A stretch of DNA of 39,256 bases, taken from contig DHSK01000197.1 of the NCBI GenBank assembly GCA_002408445.1, positions 1-39,256 of the forward strand, written 5' to 3'. Below the pieces are notes generated by a model that saw nothing but the letters and a program-made list of their open reading frames with translations, had not been told where the DNA came from and did not search any database. The position numbers and the translations under genes were made by a program. Positions within the stretch are counted from its first letter, which is position 1. Every line of letters begins with the position of its first letter. Origin of the DNA: Syntrophomonas sp. UBA5288. GTDB lineage: Bacteria > Bacillota > Syntrophomonadia > Syntrophomonadales > Syntrophomonadaceae. Positions 7,936 through 15,114 of the stretch are shown piece after piece.

Positions 7936-8232
7936 TTACATTTCCGCCGTTTCCTGCACCGGGTAAACGCTGACTTGTTTACGGTCGCGGCCTTTTCTTT
8001 CAAACTTAACGGCACCGTCAATGATGGCAAATAAAGTATCATCTCCACCGCGCATAACATTGTTGCCGGGATGAATTTTGGTACCTCTTTGTCTTACCAG
8101 TATGTTACCGGCAGTTACTATCTGTCCGTCGGACCTTTTAACTCCCAGACGTTTTGATTCACTATCTCTACCATTGCGGGAACTTCCCACACCCTTTTTA
8201 TGTGCAAATAGCTGTAAATCCATTTTAAACAT
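7936..8232 (-). CDS. rpmA: Ribosomal protein L27 with cleavable N-terminal extension
   Basis: L27 lies near the peptidyl-transferase centre of the 50S subunit. The 98-residue product begins MFKMDLQLFAHKKGVGSSRN. The segment LQLFA|HKKG matches the Firmicute extension that the Prp protease removes to expose the functional N-terminus, and prp is the gene immediately upstream. The open frame reaches GTG codons at 8241 and 8235, but AGGAGG at 8241-8246 gives 8-nt spacing to the ATG at 8232, which also starts the usual MxxMDLQLFA form. That ATG overlaps the prp stop by one base (TGATG), indicating translational coupling. The operon ends at the terminator 7880-7910. Confidence 0.97.
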   Translation of the reverse strand: MFKMDLQLFAHKKGVGSSRNGRDSESKRLGVKRSDGQIVTAGNILVRQRGTKIHPGNNVMRGGDDTLFAIIDGAVKFERKGRDRKQVSVYPVQETAEM

Positions 8233-8564
8233 CACATACACCTCCTCGTATTTACCTTTATATAATCGGGATATGCATCCTGCAGTGACCTAAGCCCTGC
8301 TTCCATGGTTGACAATATTACCTGTGCCCGGACCATTTCATCTTCGCTCAGCTTATCCGGTAATGAACAACTCAAAAAACCTTTTTCCACTTTATAGGCA
8401 GGCTCACTCTTAAGCTGCCGCATTAATCCCAGCAAGGCGGTCTGAGTTATGGCTGAGACCCCTGCACAGTAGATGTCCTCGCCTTCCGCCTTATAACCGG
8501 CATGGCCCTGGACCTTGAACTCTTTTATTAAATTATCTGTACAGGTTATGGTAATCTGAATCAT
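8232..8564 (-). CDS. prp: Ribosomal-processing cysteine protease Prp
   Basis: Prp (YsxB family) removes the N-terminal extension of L27 during ribosome maturation in Firmicutes and related bacteria. The 110-residue protein shows the catalytic pair His21 and Cys33 in GHAGYKAEGEDIYCAGVSAI (residues 20-39), followed by the helical region. Its substrate, the extended L27, is encoded by the next gene, with which it shares one base. Its own ATG overlaps the rplU stop by one base (TAATG). This tight packing implies stoichiometric, coupled translation of L21, Prp and L27. Length and motif agree fully with the family. Confidence 0.95.
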   Translation of the reverse strand: MIQITITCTDNLIKEFKVQGHAGYKAEGEDIYCAGVSAITQTALLGLMRQLKSEPAYKVEKGFLSCSLPDKLSEDEMVRAQVILSTMEAGLRSLQDAYPDYIKVNTRRCM

Positions 8565-8878
8565 TATCCTTCAATGGTCTCAACTTTTATACGCGTAAAG
8601 GCCTGGCGATGACCCTGCTTTTTACGTTCGTTCTTTCTTCTCTTGTACTTGTAAACGATTATTTTCTTACCGCGGCCCTGCTCCATGGCAGTAACCGTAA
8701 CTTTTGCATTCTCCACTACCGGAGTACCAACTTTTACACTGTCGTTATCGTCTTTAATAAGGAGCACCTTGTCCAGTACATACTTTTCTCCAACCTCAAC
8801 CGGGAGTTTTTCTACTTTTAAGACATCTCCCACGCTTAATCTGTACTGCTTTCCACCTGTTTCCACTACTGCATACAT
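8564..8878 (-). CDS. rplU: Ribosomal protein L21
   Basis: L21 is a 50S protein that binds 23S rRNA. The 104-residue product starts MYAVVETGGKQYRLSVGDVL and ends with the basic segment KIIVYKYKRRKNERKKQGHRQ, the family hallmark. The frame is open for 34 more codons upstream, but that stretch is leader RNA. The ATG at 8878 follows GGAGGTG (8884-8890) and matches the universal L21 N-terminus. It is the first gene of the L21-Prp-L27 operon, with its own promoter (8984-9012) after the rng terminator, and is preceded by a structured ~100 nt leader. Confidence 0.98.
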   Translation of the reverse strand: MYAVVETGGKQYRLSVGDVLKVEKLPVEVGEKYVLDKVLLIKDDNDSVKVGTPVVENAKVTVTAMEQGRGKKIIVYKYKRRKNERKKQGHRQAFTRIKVETIEG

Positions 8879-8977
8879 AAAAACACCTCCACATTTCTTA
8901 GACTCGCCGAATCCAAGGCAGGCCTTAAAGGCCTTTTCCAAAGCCTGGTTCGTGCGGTTGCAAAAACGTGCAACCCA
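8879..8977 (-). promoter_or_regulatory. Structured 5' leader of rplU (candidate L21 leader)
   Basis: Between the predicted start of transcription and rplU lies about 100 nt with a GGTTGC/GCAACC hairpin (8956-8961 with 8970-8975) and a second palindromic region around AAGGCCTTTAAGGCC. Firmicutes carry an L21 leader RNA thought to mediate feedback by ribosomal protein. Position and two-hairpin layout fit, but the covariance model could not be run. Confidence 0.5.
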
Positions 8978-8983
8978 CATATC

Positions 8984-9012
8984 AAATTAACATATACAAG
9001 TAACTAAGTCAA
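8984..9012 (-). promoter_or_regulatory. Sigma-A-type promoter of rplU operon
   Basis: On the - strand TTGACT (9007-9012) is followed after 17 nt by TAATTT (8984-8989). It sits immediately after the T-tract of the rng terminator and upstream of the structured rplU leader. Confidence 0.55.
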
Positions 9013-9045
9013 GAAAAAGTGAAATTCGGCGCAAGCGCTCCGAAT
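9011..9045 (-). terminator. Terminator of rng
   Basis: Directly after the rng stop, ATTCGG and CCGAAT (9040-9045 and 9024-9029) enclose a smaller CG-rich stem, followed on the - strand by TTTCACTTTTTCTT. It separates rng from the rplU promoter. Confidence 0.65.
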
Positions 9046-9048
9046 CTA

Positions 9049-10506
9049 CTACTTTCCATAGATTTCATATTCCACCGGCGACATGCTGTGATTGGACACA
9101 AATTTTAGTTCTTTTTTGGTATGACGGCGGATGTAATCAAGGTTACGGGTATCTTCCTGGATATATTTCAAAAGCTGCGGATTAGCTTCACACACCAGAG
9201 TTTCGTTCTCCAGATAGCTCAGGTTGCATAATTTCCGTTTTATCTCACAGGCCAGAGCATAGAGATTGATTATATGCCCACGTCCCTGGCATACACTGCA
9301 GTCATCGGTAAAGAATTGCGATATCCCATAACGCGATTTTTTGCGGGTCATTTCCAGAAACCCAAGTCCGGTCATCCCCATAATACGAGTATGAGCTTTG
9401 TCCTTTTCAAGTTCTTTCTTGAGTATCTGAACTACGTTTTTTTCGTTCTCCTTATTTTTCATGTCAATAAAATCGATTAAAATTATGCCGCCAATGCTCC
9501 TTAACCTTAACTGCCGGGGAATCTCTACCGCTGCTTCCATGTTTAATTTAAAAACGGTTTCTTCAAAATCATCGTGTCCGGTGTATTTTCCGCTATTAAC
9601 ATCGATCACGGTCATGGCCTCCGTTTCATCGAAAACCAGATAGCCTCCGCTTTTCAACCACACCTTGCGTTTTATAGCTCGTTTCACATCTTTTTCCAGG
9701 CCAAATTTTTCAAAAAGGTCTCCCGGTACATACTGAATCTTAAAGCCATAATTCATCTTCTTGCTGTTGATCAAAGCATTTATACGGTCCATAAGCTTTT
9801 CATTATTCACAATTACCCGGTTAATATCTGAATCCAGGTAATCCCGCAGGGTTCTTTCTATCACATCAATATCTTCGTATATAAGACTGGGAGCCTTGGA
9901 CTTGTCATATCTCTTCTTGATTTCCTCCCATACGGTCAATAGTTTGGCCAGGTCCTCCAGAATGTCGTCGTCTTCCGCCTCCAGGCAGGCTGTACGCAGG
10001 ATGACTCCCACATTTCCAGGCTTATTGGCCTCAACTATTTCTCGAAGATGGCTGCGCAGATCGTTATTCATAATTTTACGGGATATCGATACTTCATTCT
10101 GAAACGGAAGCAGCACCAATAAATGGCCGGGTATGGTTATATCGCCGGTCACCCGGGCTCCTTTTTCGGAAAAGGCCTCTTTCTTAACCTGAACCAGAAC
10201 ATCCTGCCCGCTCTTTACCACATCGTTGATATTGGTGCTTCTGTTTTTACCCGGTCGCAAAATATCGCCGGCAAACAAAAAGGCATTTTTAGACAGCCCA
10301 ATATCTACAAATGCGCAGGATAGGCCCGGTATTACATCCTTTACCTTACCTTTGTAAATATTGCCGACATTTTCACCCTGTCCGGCCCAGAATACTTCAA
10401 CTAAACGTTCATCATCCACAATTGCCACTCTGGATTCCCACGGGTAAACCTCAGCAATTATGTCTCTAGCCAACTGAATCACCCTCATGAATTGATTTAA
10501 TGCCAT
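9049..10506 (-). CDS. rng: Ribonuclease G/E family endoribonuclease
   Basis: This single-strand-specific endoribonuclease is involved in rRNA maturation and mRNA decay. The 485 residues comprise an S1 RNA-binding domain (about 45-135, GNIYKGKVKDVIPGLSCAFV), the RNase H-like/5'-sensor region, and the DNase I-like catalytic part with the metal-binding aspartates in MTVIDVNSGKYTG and ILIDFIDMKN. A Zn-link cysteine pair follows in CSVCQGRGH near residue 410. It lacks the long C-terminal scaffold of E. coli RNase E, as expected for RNase G-like enzymes of Clostridia. The ATG at 10506 has no visible Shine-Dalgarno; a second ATG at residue 7 (MRVIQLARD) is equally plausible. It lies between the DUF2344 gene and rplU, a common Clostridial arrangement. 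Confidence 0.93.
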   Translation of the reverse strand: MALNQFMRVIQLARDIIAEVYPWESRVAIVDDERLVEVFWAGQGENVGNIYKGKVKDVIPGLSCAFVDIGLSKNAFLFAGDILRPGKNRSTNINDVVKSGQDVLVQVKKEAFSEKGARVTGDITIPGHLLVLLPFQNEVSISRKIMNNDLRSHLREIVEANKPGNVGVILRTACLEAEDDDILEDLAKLLTVWEEIKKRYDKSKAPSLIYEDIDVIERTLRDYLDSDINRVIVNNEKLMDRINALINSKKMNYGFKIQYVPGDLFEKFGLEKDVKRAIKRKVWLKSGGYLVFDETEAMTVIDVNSGKYTGHDDFEETVFKLNMEAAVEIPRQLRLRSIGGIILIDFIDMKNKENEKNVVQILKKELEKDKAHTRIMGMTGLGFLEMTRKKSRYGISQFFTDDCSVCQGRGHIINLYALACEIKRKLCNLSYLENETLVCEANPQLLKYIQEDTRNLDYIRRHTKKELKFVSNHSMSPVEYEIYGK

Positions 10507-10560
10507 TTACAGTATTAATTATTTTATTTAATGCGATTACTTGTTTTTCGCTATTTGAGC

Positions 10561-10617
10561 CGGGGACAAAATTACCTCTTAAGTCCGCCTGGCGAAATAA
10601 AGCAAGGCGTATCCCCG
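10561..10617 (-). other. Hairpin-rich intercistronic segment upstream of rng
   Basis: CGGGGA (10612-10617 on the - strand) pairs with TCCCCG (10561-10566), enclosing an inner CGCCT/AGGCG stem. It begins only a few bases after the stop codon of the DUF2344 gene and ends about 55 nt before rng. It has no T-tract, so it is not a standard terminator. RNase E/G messages are often self-controlled through leader structures, but such a role here is inference. Confidence 0.45.
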
Positions 10618-10619
10618 TA

Positions 10620-11291
10620 TTAGTATTTTGTAATGACTTCTAAGGGCGAGTGAAGGCAATCGGCTTTTTTGATATAATTACCGCAGCGGTATATATCTTT
10701 AAAACTGGTGGGAGGTAAACCCCTGGCGGCAAATAAATCAAGCAATTCATCATACCTGATGTTCAACGGCTCGCCCACACTGACCCAGGCAAGTATTTTC
10801 CTTTCCATTTTTTCTAATTCTAACCTAAATAAGCCCGGCCGCAAATCTTTTATTACATCTTTTTTCTTGCCCCGGCTGGGAACGGGCAAAGTGGTACTAT
10901 CCCAGATCTCCTGCAGCAATGCTTCATCCGCTTCCCAGCCGGCAAAAACATAGCAGGCGGTGTTGACAGTCTTCATCAAAGAAGGCGTTCCGGCCTCAAT
11001 CTCAATACATTGTTGCAGTTGCAAACCGGGGGGTAATACCTGGTTTAAACTGTTTATAAACTGCCCGGGCTCGATCTGCCCCAGAACCTCCAGATCAAAA
11101 TATTCCTTTTCACTCCAGAGGCCTACCGGGAGTACGGTACCCATCGATAATTTAATATGGGGATTAAACCCTTCCGAAAGTGCATAGGGTATCCCGGCTC
11201 TGCGCAAAGCCCTTTCCATCAAATGCATCGTGTCCAGATTCCCCAGAAACTTTAATTCCGGTCCCAGCCTATATTCAGCTCGAAGATACAT
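10620..11291 (-). CDS. DUF2344 / TIGR03936 radical SAM-linked protein
   Basis: This 223-residue protein of the DUF2344 family is recurrently encoded beside, or fused to, the TIGR03960-type radical SAM protein, which is the next gene upstream. The sequence carries the family opening YRLGPELKFLGNLDTMHLME, then ALSEGFNPHIKLSMGTVLPVG near residues 45-65. No catalytic motif is known and its biochemical role is unestablished. Because the partner is a B12-type radical SAM enzyme and the next gene is an RNase, a role in RNA or ribosome modification is often suspected; that is inference. The start at 11291 is chosen because GGAGG lies 6 nt before this ATG, dropping 13 codons from the longest frame. 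Confidence 0.88.
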   Translation of the reverse strand: MYLRAEYRLGPELKFLGNLDTMHLMERALRRAGIPYALSEGFNPHIKLSMGTVLPVGLWSEKEYFDLEVLGQIEPGQFINSLNQVLPPGLQLQQCIEIEAGTPSLMKTVNTACYVFAGWEADEALLQEIWDSTTLPVPSRGKKKDVIKDLRPGLFRLELEKMERKILAWVSVGEPLNIRYDELLDLFAARGLPPTSFKDIYRCGNYIKKADCLHSPLEVITKY

Positions 11292-11312
11292 AACCAACCT
11301 CCAGGATTTTAA

Positions 11313-11545
11313 TTCAACACGGAAAGACACTGATCTAATATGATTAACACTGATTTTTCTATAATTGATAATGCAGATATCTAATAATCGCAGCCAGCCT
11401 TACGCGCCCCGACGTAGCCCTTAAGGTCTAGGTATTCTCGTATCATTCTCTTGCATGGTTGTTTTAAAAGAATCTGTGTTGATCATAGTTAATCAGTGTC
11501 CTTCTGTGTTTAATTTTCATATTAAAATCAGTGTTCATCTGGGTT
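11313..11545. repeat. Inverted repeat with ACTGATT-type units
   Basis: The gap between the radical SAM gene and the DUF2344 gene holds two imperfect arms of about 47 bp in opposite orientation (11313-11360 and 11466-11512), built from variants of AACACAGAAGGACACTGATT and GATTAACACTGATT. A third unit at 11526-11545 (RC: AACCCAGATGAACACTGATT) runs into the radical SAM coding end and supplies its last codons and TGA stop. The central ~100 bp has no recognisable gene. Confidence 0.7.
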
Positions 11546-13372
11546 GAATTTTATATCCAGTCCACAGTCAAAATGCTGGCAGATGCCGCAGCCCACACAG
11601 CCGTCCATGCGGCAGTCGGGGGTGGTCTCTCCCCGCAGGGCTTTCTCATTCTCGTGTTTAAGATACTCCTTGCTTACCCCAATATCAATGAAATCCCAGG
11701 GTAATACTTCATCATAGCCGCGTTGGCGTCCGATATAAAATTCAGGATCAACCCCCACTTGCTTGAAAGCCTCCATCCAGGTGTCAAAGCGGAAATATTC
11801 GGACCATCCATCAAACTTGCAGCCCAATTCCCAGGCCTCATATATCACGGGAGCCAGCCGGCGGTCACCGCGGGCCATGACTCCCTCCAGGAAGCTAGTG
11901 CGGCTATCGTGATAACTTATCTTAATATGCTTGCGGCGTGAAGCGTTCAGGTATTTTTTCTTGCGATCCAAGTCTTCTATACTATCCTGGAGCTGCCATT
12001 GAAAAGGAGTATGGGCCTTGGGCACATAGCAGGCCAGACTGGCCCTTATCTCCACCGGCCGGCGTGAATAGTGGTTGCCTATCGCTTTAACTTTTTGCAA
12101 TAATTCCATTATTCCGTCCAGATCGGCTTCAGTCTCAGTGGGCAAGCCAAACATAAAATACAGCTTTACCGCCAGCCAGCCTGACTTAAAGGCCGCCTCG
12201 ACCGCCCGGGTCAAATCATCTTCACTTATATTTTTATTGATTACATCCCGCAGCCGTTGCGTACCGGCCTCCGGGGCCAGGGTCAAGGTGGTTTTGCGTA
12301 CCTTCTGTACCTCATTGGCCAAATCGATCGAAAATGCATCCACCCGCAGTGAAGGTAAAGAAATACCAATCCCTTTGTCACTGAATTCGTTCACCAGATC
12401 ATGCGCCAGGTTCTTAATACCGGAATAATCGAGCGTGCTTAAAGAGGCCAGCGAAATCTCGTCATACCCCGTATTGGCTATCTGCGCCCGGGCCTGTTTT
12501 TTCAAAGTATCGGTATGTCGTTCCCGCACCGGCCGGTAAACGGTACCGGCATGGCAAAAGCGGCAGGCTCTCTGACAGCCGCGCATTACTTCCAGTACGG
12601 CCCGGTCATGGACAATCTGCATATAAGGCAGAATCGGCTTTTCCGGGTAATAAGCCTGGTCCAGATCCTGCACCAGCCGTTTGCGAATTTTTTCCGGGAG
12701 ACCGGGCTGCAAAGGCTCCATAGATTTAATGGTATTATCTTCATTATAGTTAATGGTATAAAAAGAAGGCACATAAGCCCCTTCGATTTTGGCCAGCTGC
12801 ATTAGCCTTTCCTGCCGGGCCTGTCCTCTGGTAGCATAAATGCTGTCCAAAAGCTCCACAATGACCTCTTCCCCGTCACCAATCAAAAACACATCAAAAA
12901 AGGGAGCAAAAGGCTCCGGATTAAAAGCTACGGGTCCGCCCGCTACGATAATAGGGTCATTGTCACTGCGGTCCGCTGCCCATACCGGTATATGAGCCAG
13001 GTCCAGCATGTTTAAAATGTTGGTTATGGAAAGTTCGTATTGCAGAGAAAACCCCACTGCATCAAAATCAAGCAAGGGTTTAAAAGATTCCAGGGCATAT
13101 AAAGGCACATCCTTCTCCCGCATAACTTTTTCCATATCCGGCCAGGGGGCAAAGCTTCGCTCCAGTAAATGCCCGGTAGTCTCGTTGACCAGGCCATAAA
13201 GTATCTTTCCGCCTATATGCGACATGCCTATCTCATAAACATCAGGAAAGGCAAAAACCATGCGGGCTTTGCTTTTTTCCCAATCCTTGACGATAATATT
13301 ATATTCGTTGCCGGTATAACGGACCGGTTTGGATACCAGCGGTAAAATTTCGTTAAATAGCCTGTCCTTCAT
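11528..13372 (-). CDS. B12-binding-type radical SAM protein (TIGR03960 family)
   Basis: This 614-residue enzyme has the radical SAM cluster CxxxCxxC at Cys266, Cys270 and Cys273 (RGCQRACRFCHAGTVYRP). It is preceded by a cobalamin-binding-like Rossmann region (about 35-180: FPDVYEIGMSHIGGKILY, IIVAGGPVAFNPEPFAPFFD). At the C-terminus a cysteine cluster, CRMDGCVGCGICQHFDCGLD, could hold an extra iron-sulfur centre. The family is conserved in Firmicutes and others next to the DUF2344 protein, rng and rplU, but its substrate is not established. The start at 13372 follows GGAGG by 6 nt; the longer frame adds seven codons without support. Its last residues NPDEH and the TGA are encoded by a copy of the ACTGATT-type repeat, so the natural C-terminus may have been altered by it. 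Confidence 0.92.
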   Translation of the reverse strand: MKDRLFNEILPLVSKPVRYTGNEYNIIVKDWEKSKARMVFAFPDVYEIGMSHIGGKILYGLVNETTGHLLERSFAPWPDMEKVMREKDVPLYALESFKPLLDFDAVGFSLQYELSITNILNMLDLAHIPVWAADRSDNDPIIVAGGPVAFNPEPFAPFFDVFLIGDGEEVIVELLDSIYATRGQARQERLMQLAKIEGAYVPSFYTINYNEDNTIKSMEPLQPGLPEKIRKRLVQDLDQAYYPEKPILPYMQIVHDRAVLEVMRGCQRACRFCHAGTVYRPVRERHTDTLKKQARAQIANTGYDEISLASLSTLDYSGIKNLAHDLVNEFSDKGIGISLPSLRVDAFSIDLANEVQKVRKTTLTLAPEAGTQRLRDVINKNISEDDLTRAVEAAFKSGWLAVKLYFMFGLPTETEADLDGIMELLQKVKAIGNHYSRRPVEIRASLACYVPKAHTPFQWQLQDSIEDLDRKKKYLNASRRKHIKISYHDSRTSFLEGVMARGDRRLAPVIYEAWELGCKFDGWSEYFRFDTWMEAFKQVGVDPEFYIGRQRGYDEVLPWDFIDIGVSKEYLKHENEKALRGETTPDCRMDGCVGCGICQHFDCGLDIKFNPDEH

Positions 13373-13435
13373 ACGAATCCTCCAATTTACCAATTACCTT
13401 AATATATTATCACAAAACCAATTGTTTAACACATT

Positions 13436-14308
13436 CTAGCCTTTGGTGGATAATAAATCGGATAATGTCGCCCGGGGGCCTTGTTCAAAAAGGCATTCAA
13501 TAAGTTCAGCTTCGGTCAACATTCCCACTATTTCATGTTTTTCATTAATAATAACCGCCAGTATGTAATAGGTTGGACGGGTTTGATGCAATATCGTTTT
13601 GACCAGAGTTTCCGGTTGTACCACTATCTGCTGGGAGGGCAAAAAACCCTCCCGGGATAATTCACCTTTTTTGCGTATAAGGTAGCGCATAAAGGAATAG
13701 GCCAGTAGTTTACTTTCACGGTTGGCCGCCCAGAACAAAAACACGCCAATGATGATATAGTTGCCGGCATTTTGATGCATATAAGTCAGATATCCTCCCC
13801 AGCCGGTTATACCCAGAGCTATTATTTTACCGGTCAGGGCAACCCGCAGAGTAGCCTTGCGGTATCCTATCCGGGTGGAAAGCAGAGCCCGTACCACCCA
13901 GCCGCCATCCAGCGGAAGCGCAGGTATGAGGTTAAAAAATCCCAGAAAGAAGTTGAAGGTTATGAAAAGACTGATGACAGGATTAGGGGAAGAAGGCAGA
14001 AAATAAAAAATTGCTGCCACTGACAGGCTTATCAATGGTCCTGCCAGGGCAACATATATCTCCTGTTCCGGTTCCAACCCGGTAAAATCCTCTATTTTGG
14101 CCTGCCCTCCGAAGGGCATTAACTCGATTTCAGCTACCTTAACATGTAAAATCAGTGCCAGTACCGCATGGGCAATTTCATGTAGCAACAGCGAGGCCAC
14201 TATGATAAAGACCTCTTCTATCAGCCCCAGACAGCCATACAGTACCATTAACAGCAAAAACAATACATTGAGCTTGAGCTGGACCCCGGCAATAGTGCCC
14301 AGTTTCAT
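13436..14308 (-). CDS. spoIVFB: SpoIVFB-type site-2 intramembrane metalloprotease with CBS-like tail
   Basis: This is an M50 family protease that, in sporulating Firmicutes, cleaves pro-sigma-K in the outer forespore membrane. The zinc motif HEIAH (His43, Glu44, His47) lies in the second membrane segment, and the second zinc ligand site NLIPALPLDGG (Asp134) lies further down. Five to six hydrophobic segments occupy residues 8-200. The C-terminal ~65 residues (from QIVVQPETLVKTILHQ) resemble a CBS domain, as in family members that sense ATP. The start is 2 nt after the spoIVFA stop and has no clear Shine-Dalgarno, suggesting coupled translation. Neighbouring spoIVFA supports the assignment over a generic site-2 protease. 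Confidence 0.92.
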   Translation of the reverse strand: MKLGTIAGVQLKLNVLFLLLMVLYGCLGLIEEVFIIVASLLLHEIAHAVLALILHVKVAEIELMPFGGQAKIEDFTGLEPEQEIYVALAGPLISLSVAAIFYFLPSSPNPVISLFITFNFFLGFFNLIPALPLDGGWVVRALLSTRIGYRKATLRVALTGKIIALGITGWGGYLTYMHQNAGNYIIIGVFLFWAANRESKLLAYSFMRYLIRKKGELSREGFLPSQQIVVQPETLVKTILHQTRPTYYILAVIINEKHEIVGMLTEAELIECLFEQGPRATLSDLLSTKG

Positions 14309-14310
14309 GA

Positions 14311-14886
14311 TTATTTAAATATAAATTGCGGGTCCACCGGACCATTATCATCCCTTAATTCAAAATATAGATTCTGACCGGATTTGCCCAAAACCGAATC
14401 CAGAATAATCTGATCATTTTCATTTACCAATATTTCCTTAAGCCCTTCATACAAAGAGACCTGACCGTTATCATGCTTAATGCGAATTGATCTTTGCTCC
14501 CCGTCAATGGTGATCTTGTCTACTTTGCCGGGCATAACCGGCCTAACCAGGCTATTTTCCTCTACCCTTAAGTCTATCCCCGGATAGAATTCCTGTTTGT
14601 TCGCTTTAAGATTGAAAAACCAGCCATAGTTTTTATCTATCCCGGTAAACTGGCAGGGCATTTGCACCACCATTTCACTCGTAACCGGAGCAGCAGTACG
14701 GAAATGATCTTTTATATTGGCTGCCAGATTGGAGACGGCCTGTTCTACATTATAGTCCGTCCCTATTATGTATTTTATGACCGGCTCAACTGTTGCACGG
14801 CTGCTGTTGGAAGCCTGCATCAGGAAACCTACCAGGGCCGTAATAACTATTACCACCAGCAGCCTGACCCGAAAACTACCAATCAC
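14311..14886 (-). CDS. spoIVFA: SpoIVFA-like regulator with degenerate M23 (LytM) domain
   Basis: SpoIVFA anchors and inhibits SpoIVFB until a forespore signal arrives. The ~191-residue protein has one N-terminal membrane segment (about residues 6-24), a linker, and a C-terminal M23/LytM-like domain (about 105-190). The fold markers YPGIDLRVEEN, VRPVMPGKV, IRIKHDNGQVSLYEGL and LYFELRDDNGPVDP are present. The zinc ligands are lost: Tyr replaces the first His before PGID and the H-x-H is N-L-Y-F. It is therefore a non-catalytic domain, as expected for SpoIVFA. Two GTG starts are possible; 14886 has GAGG at 8 nt, whereas 14895 has none at usable distance. It is followed immediately by spoIVFB. 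Mother-cell sigma-E control is expected from Bacillus but no clear promoter was found. Confidence 0.85.
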   Translation of the reverse strand: MIGSFRVRLLVVIVITALVGFLMQASNSSRATVEPVIKYIIGTDYNVEQAVSNLAANIKDHFRTAAPVTSEMVVQMPCQFTGIDKNYGWFFNLKANKQEFYPGIDLRVEENSLVRPVMPGKVDKITIDGEQRSIRIKHDNGQVSLYEGLKEILVNENDQIILDSVLGKSGQNLYFELRDDNGPVDPQFIFK

Positions 14887-14988
14887 TAACCTCACCTCGC
14901 TATTTCTTCATTTATTTACTAAATATATGCTTGTACACCTCTATTTATGATTGCAATAATAACCGCTGCCAGGAATATGCCATAACCC

Positions 14989-15112
14989 CAGAGCGAGCAA
15001 AAAAGGCCAAGAGCAAGGCATTAAGGTAAGATCGCGATTGAGGCGTACTGAAGTACGCCGATTGAGCGGTCTTTCCTTAATAACGCAGCTATTGGCCTTT
15101 TTTGACGCTCTG
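14989..15112 (+). repeat. 124-bp palindromic element, copy 1
   Basis: The element occupies the gap between rodA and spoIVFA. It has outer arms CAGAGCG and CGCTCTG, then 12-bp arms AAAAAAGGCCAA (14999-15010) and TTGGCCTTTTTT (15092-15103), inner TTAAGG/CCTTAA, and a central hairpin GGCGTACT-GA-AGTACGCC. A second copy of identical length lies in opposite orientation at 31188-31311. On either strand it ends in a T-run after a stem, so it may also terminate rodA transcripts. Confidence 0.85.
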
Positions 15113-15114
15113 GC

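Noticed and set aside
14896..14985. Sigma-E promoter upstream of spoIVFA
   Set aside because: A GCATATT match to the -35 exists, but no CATACA-type -10 at 14-15 nt spacing.
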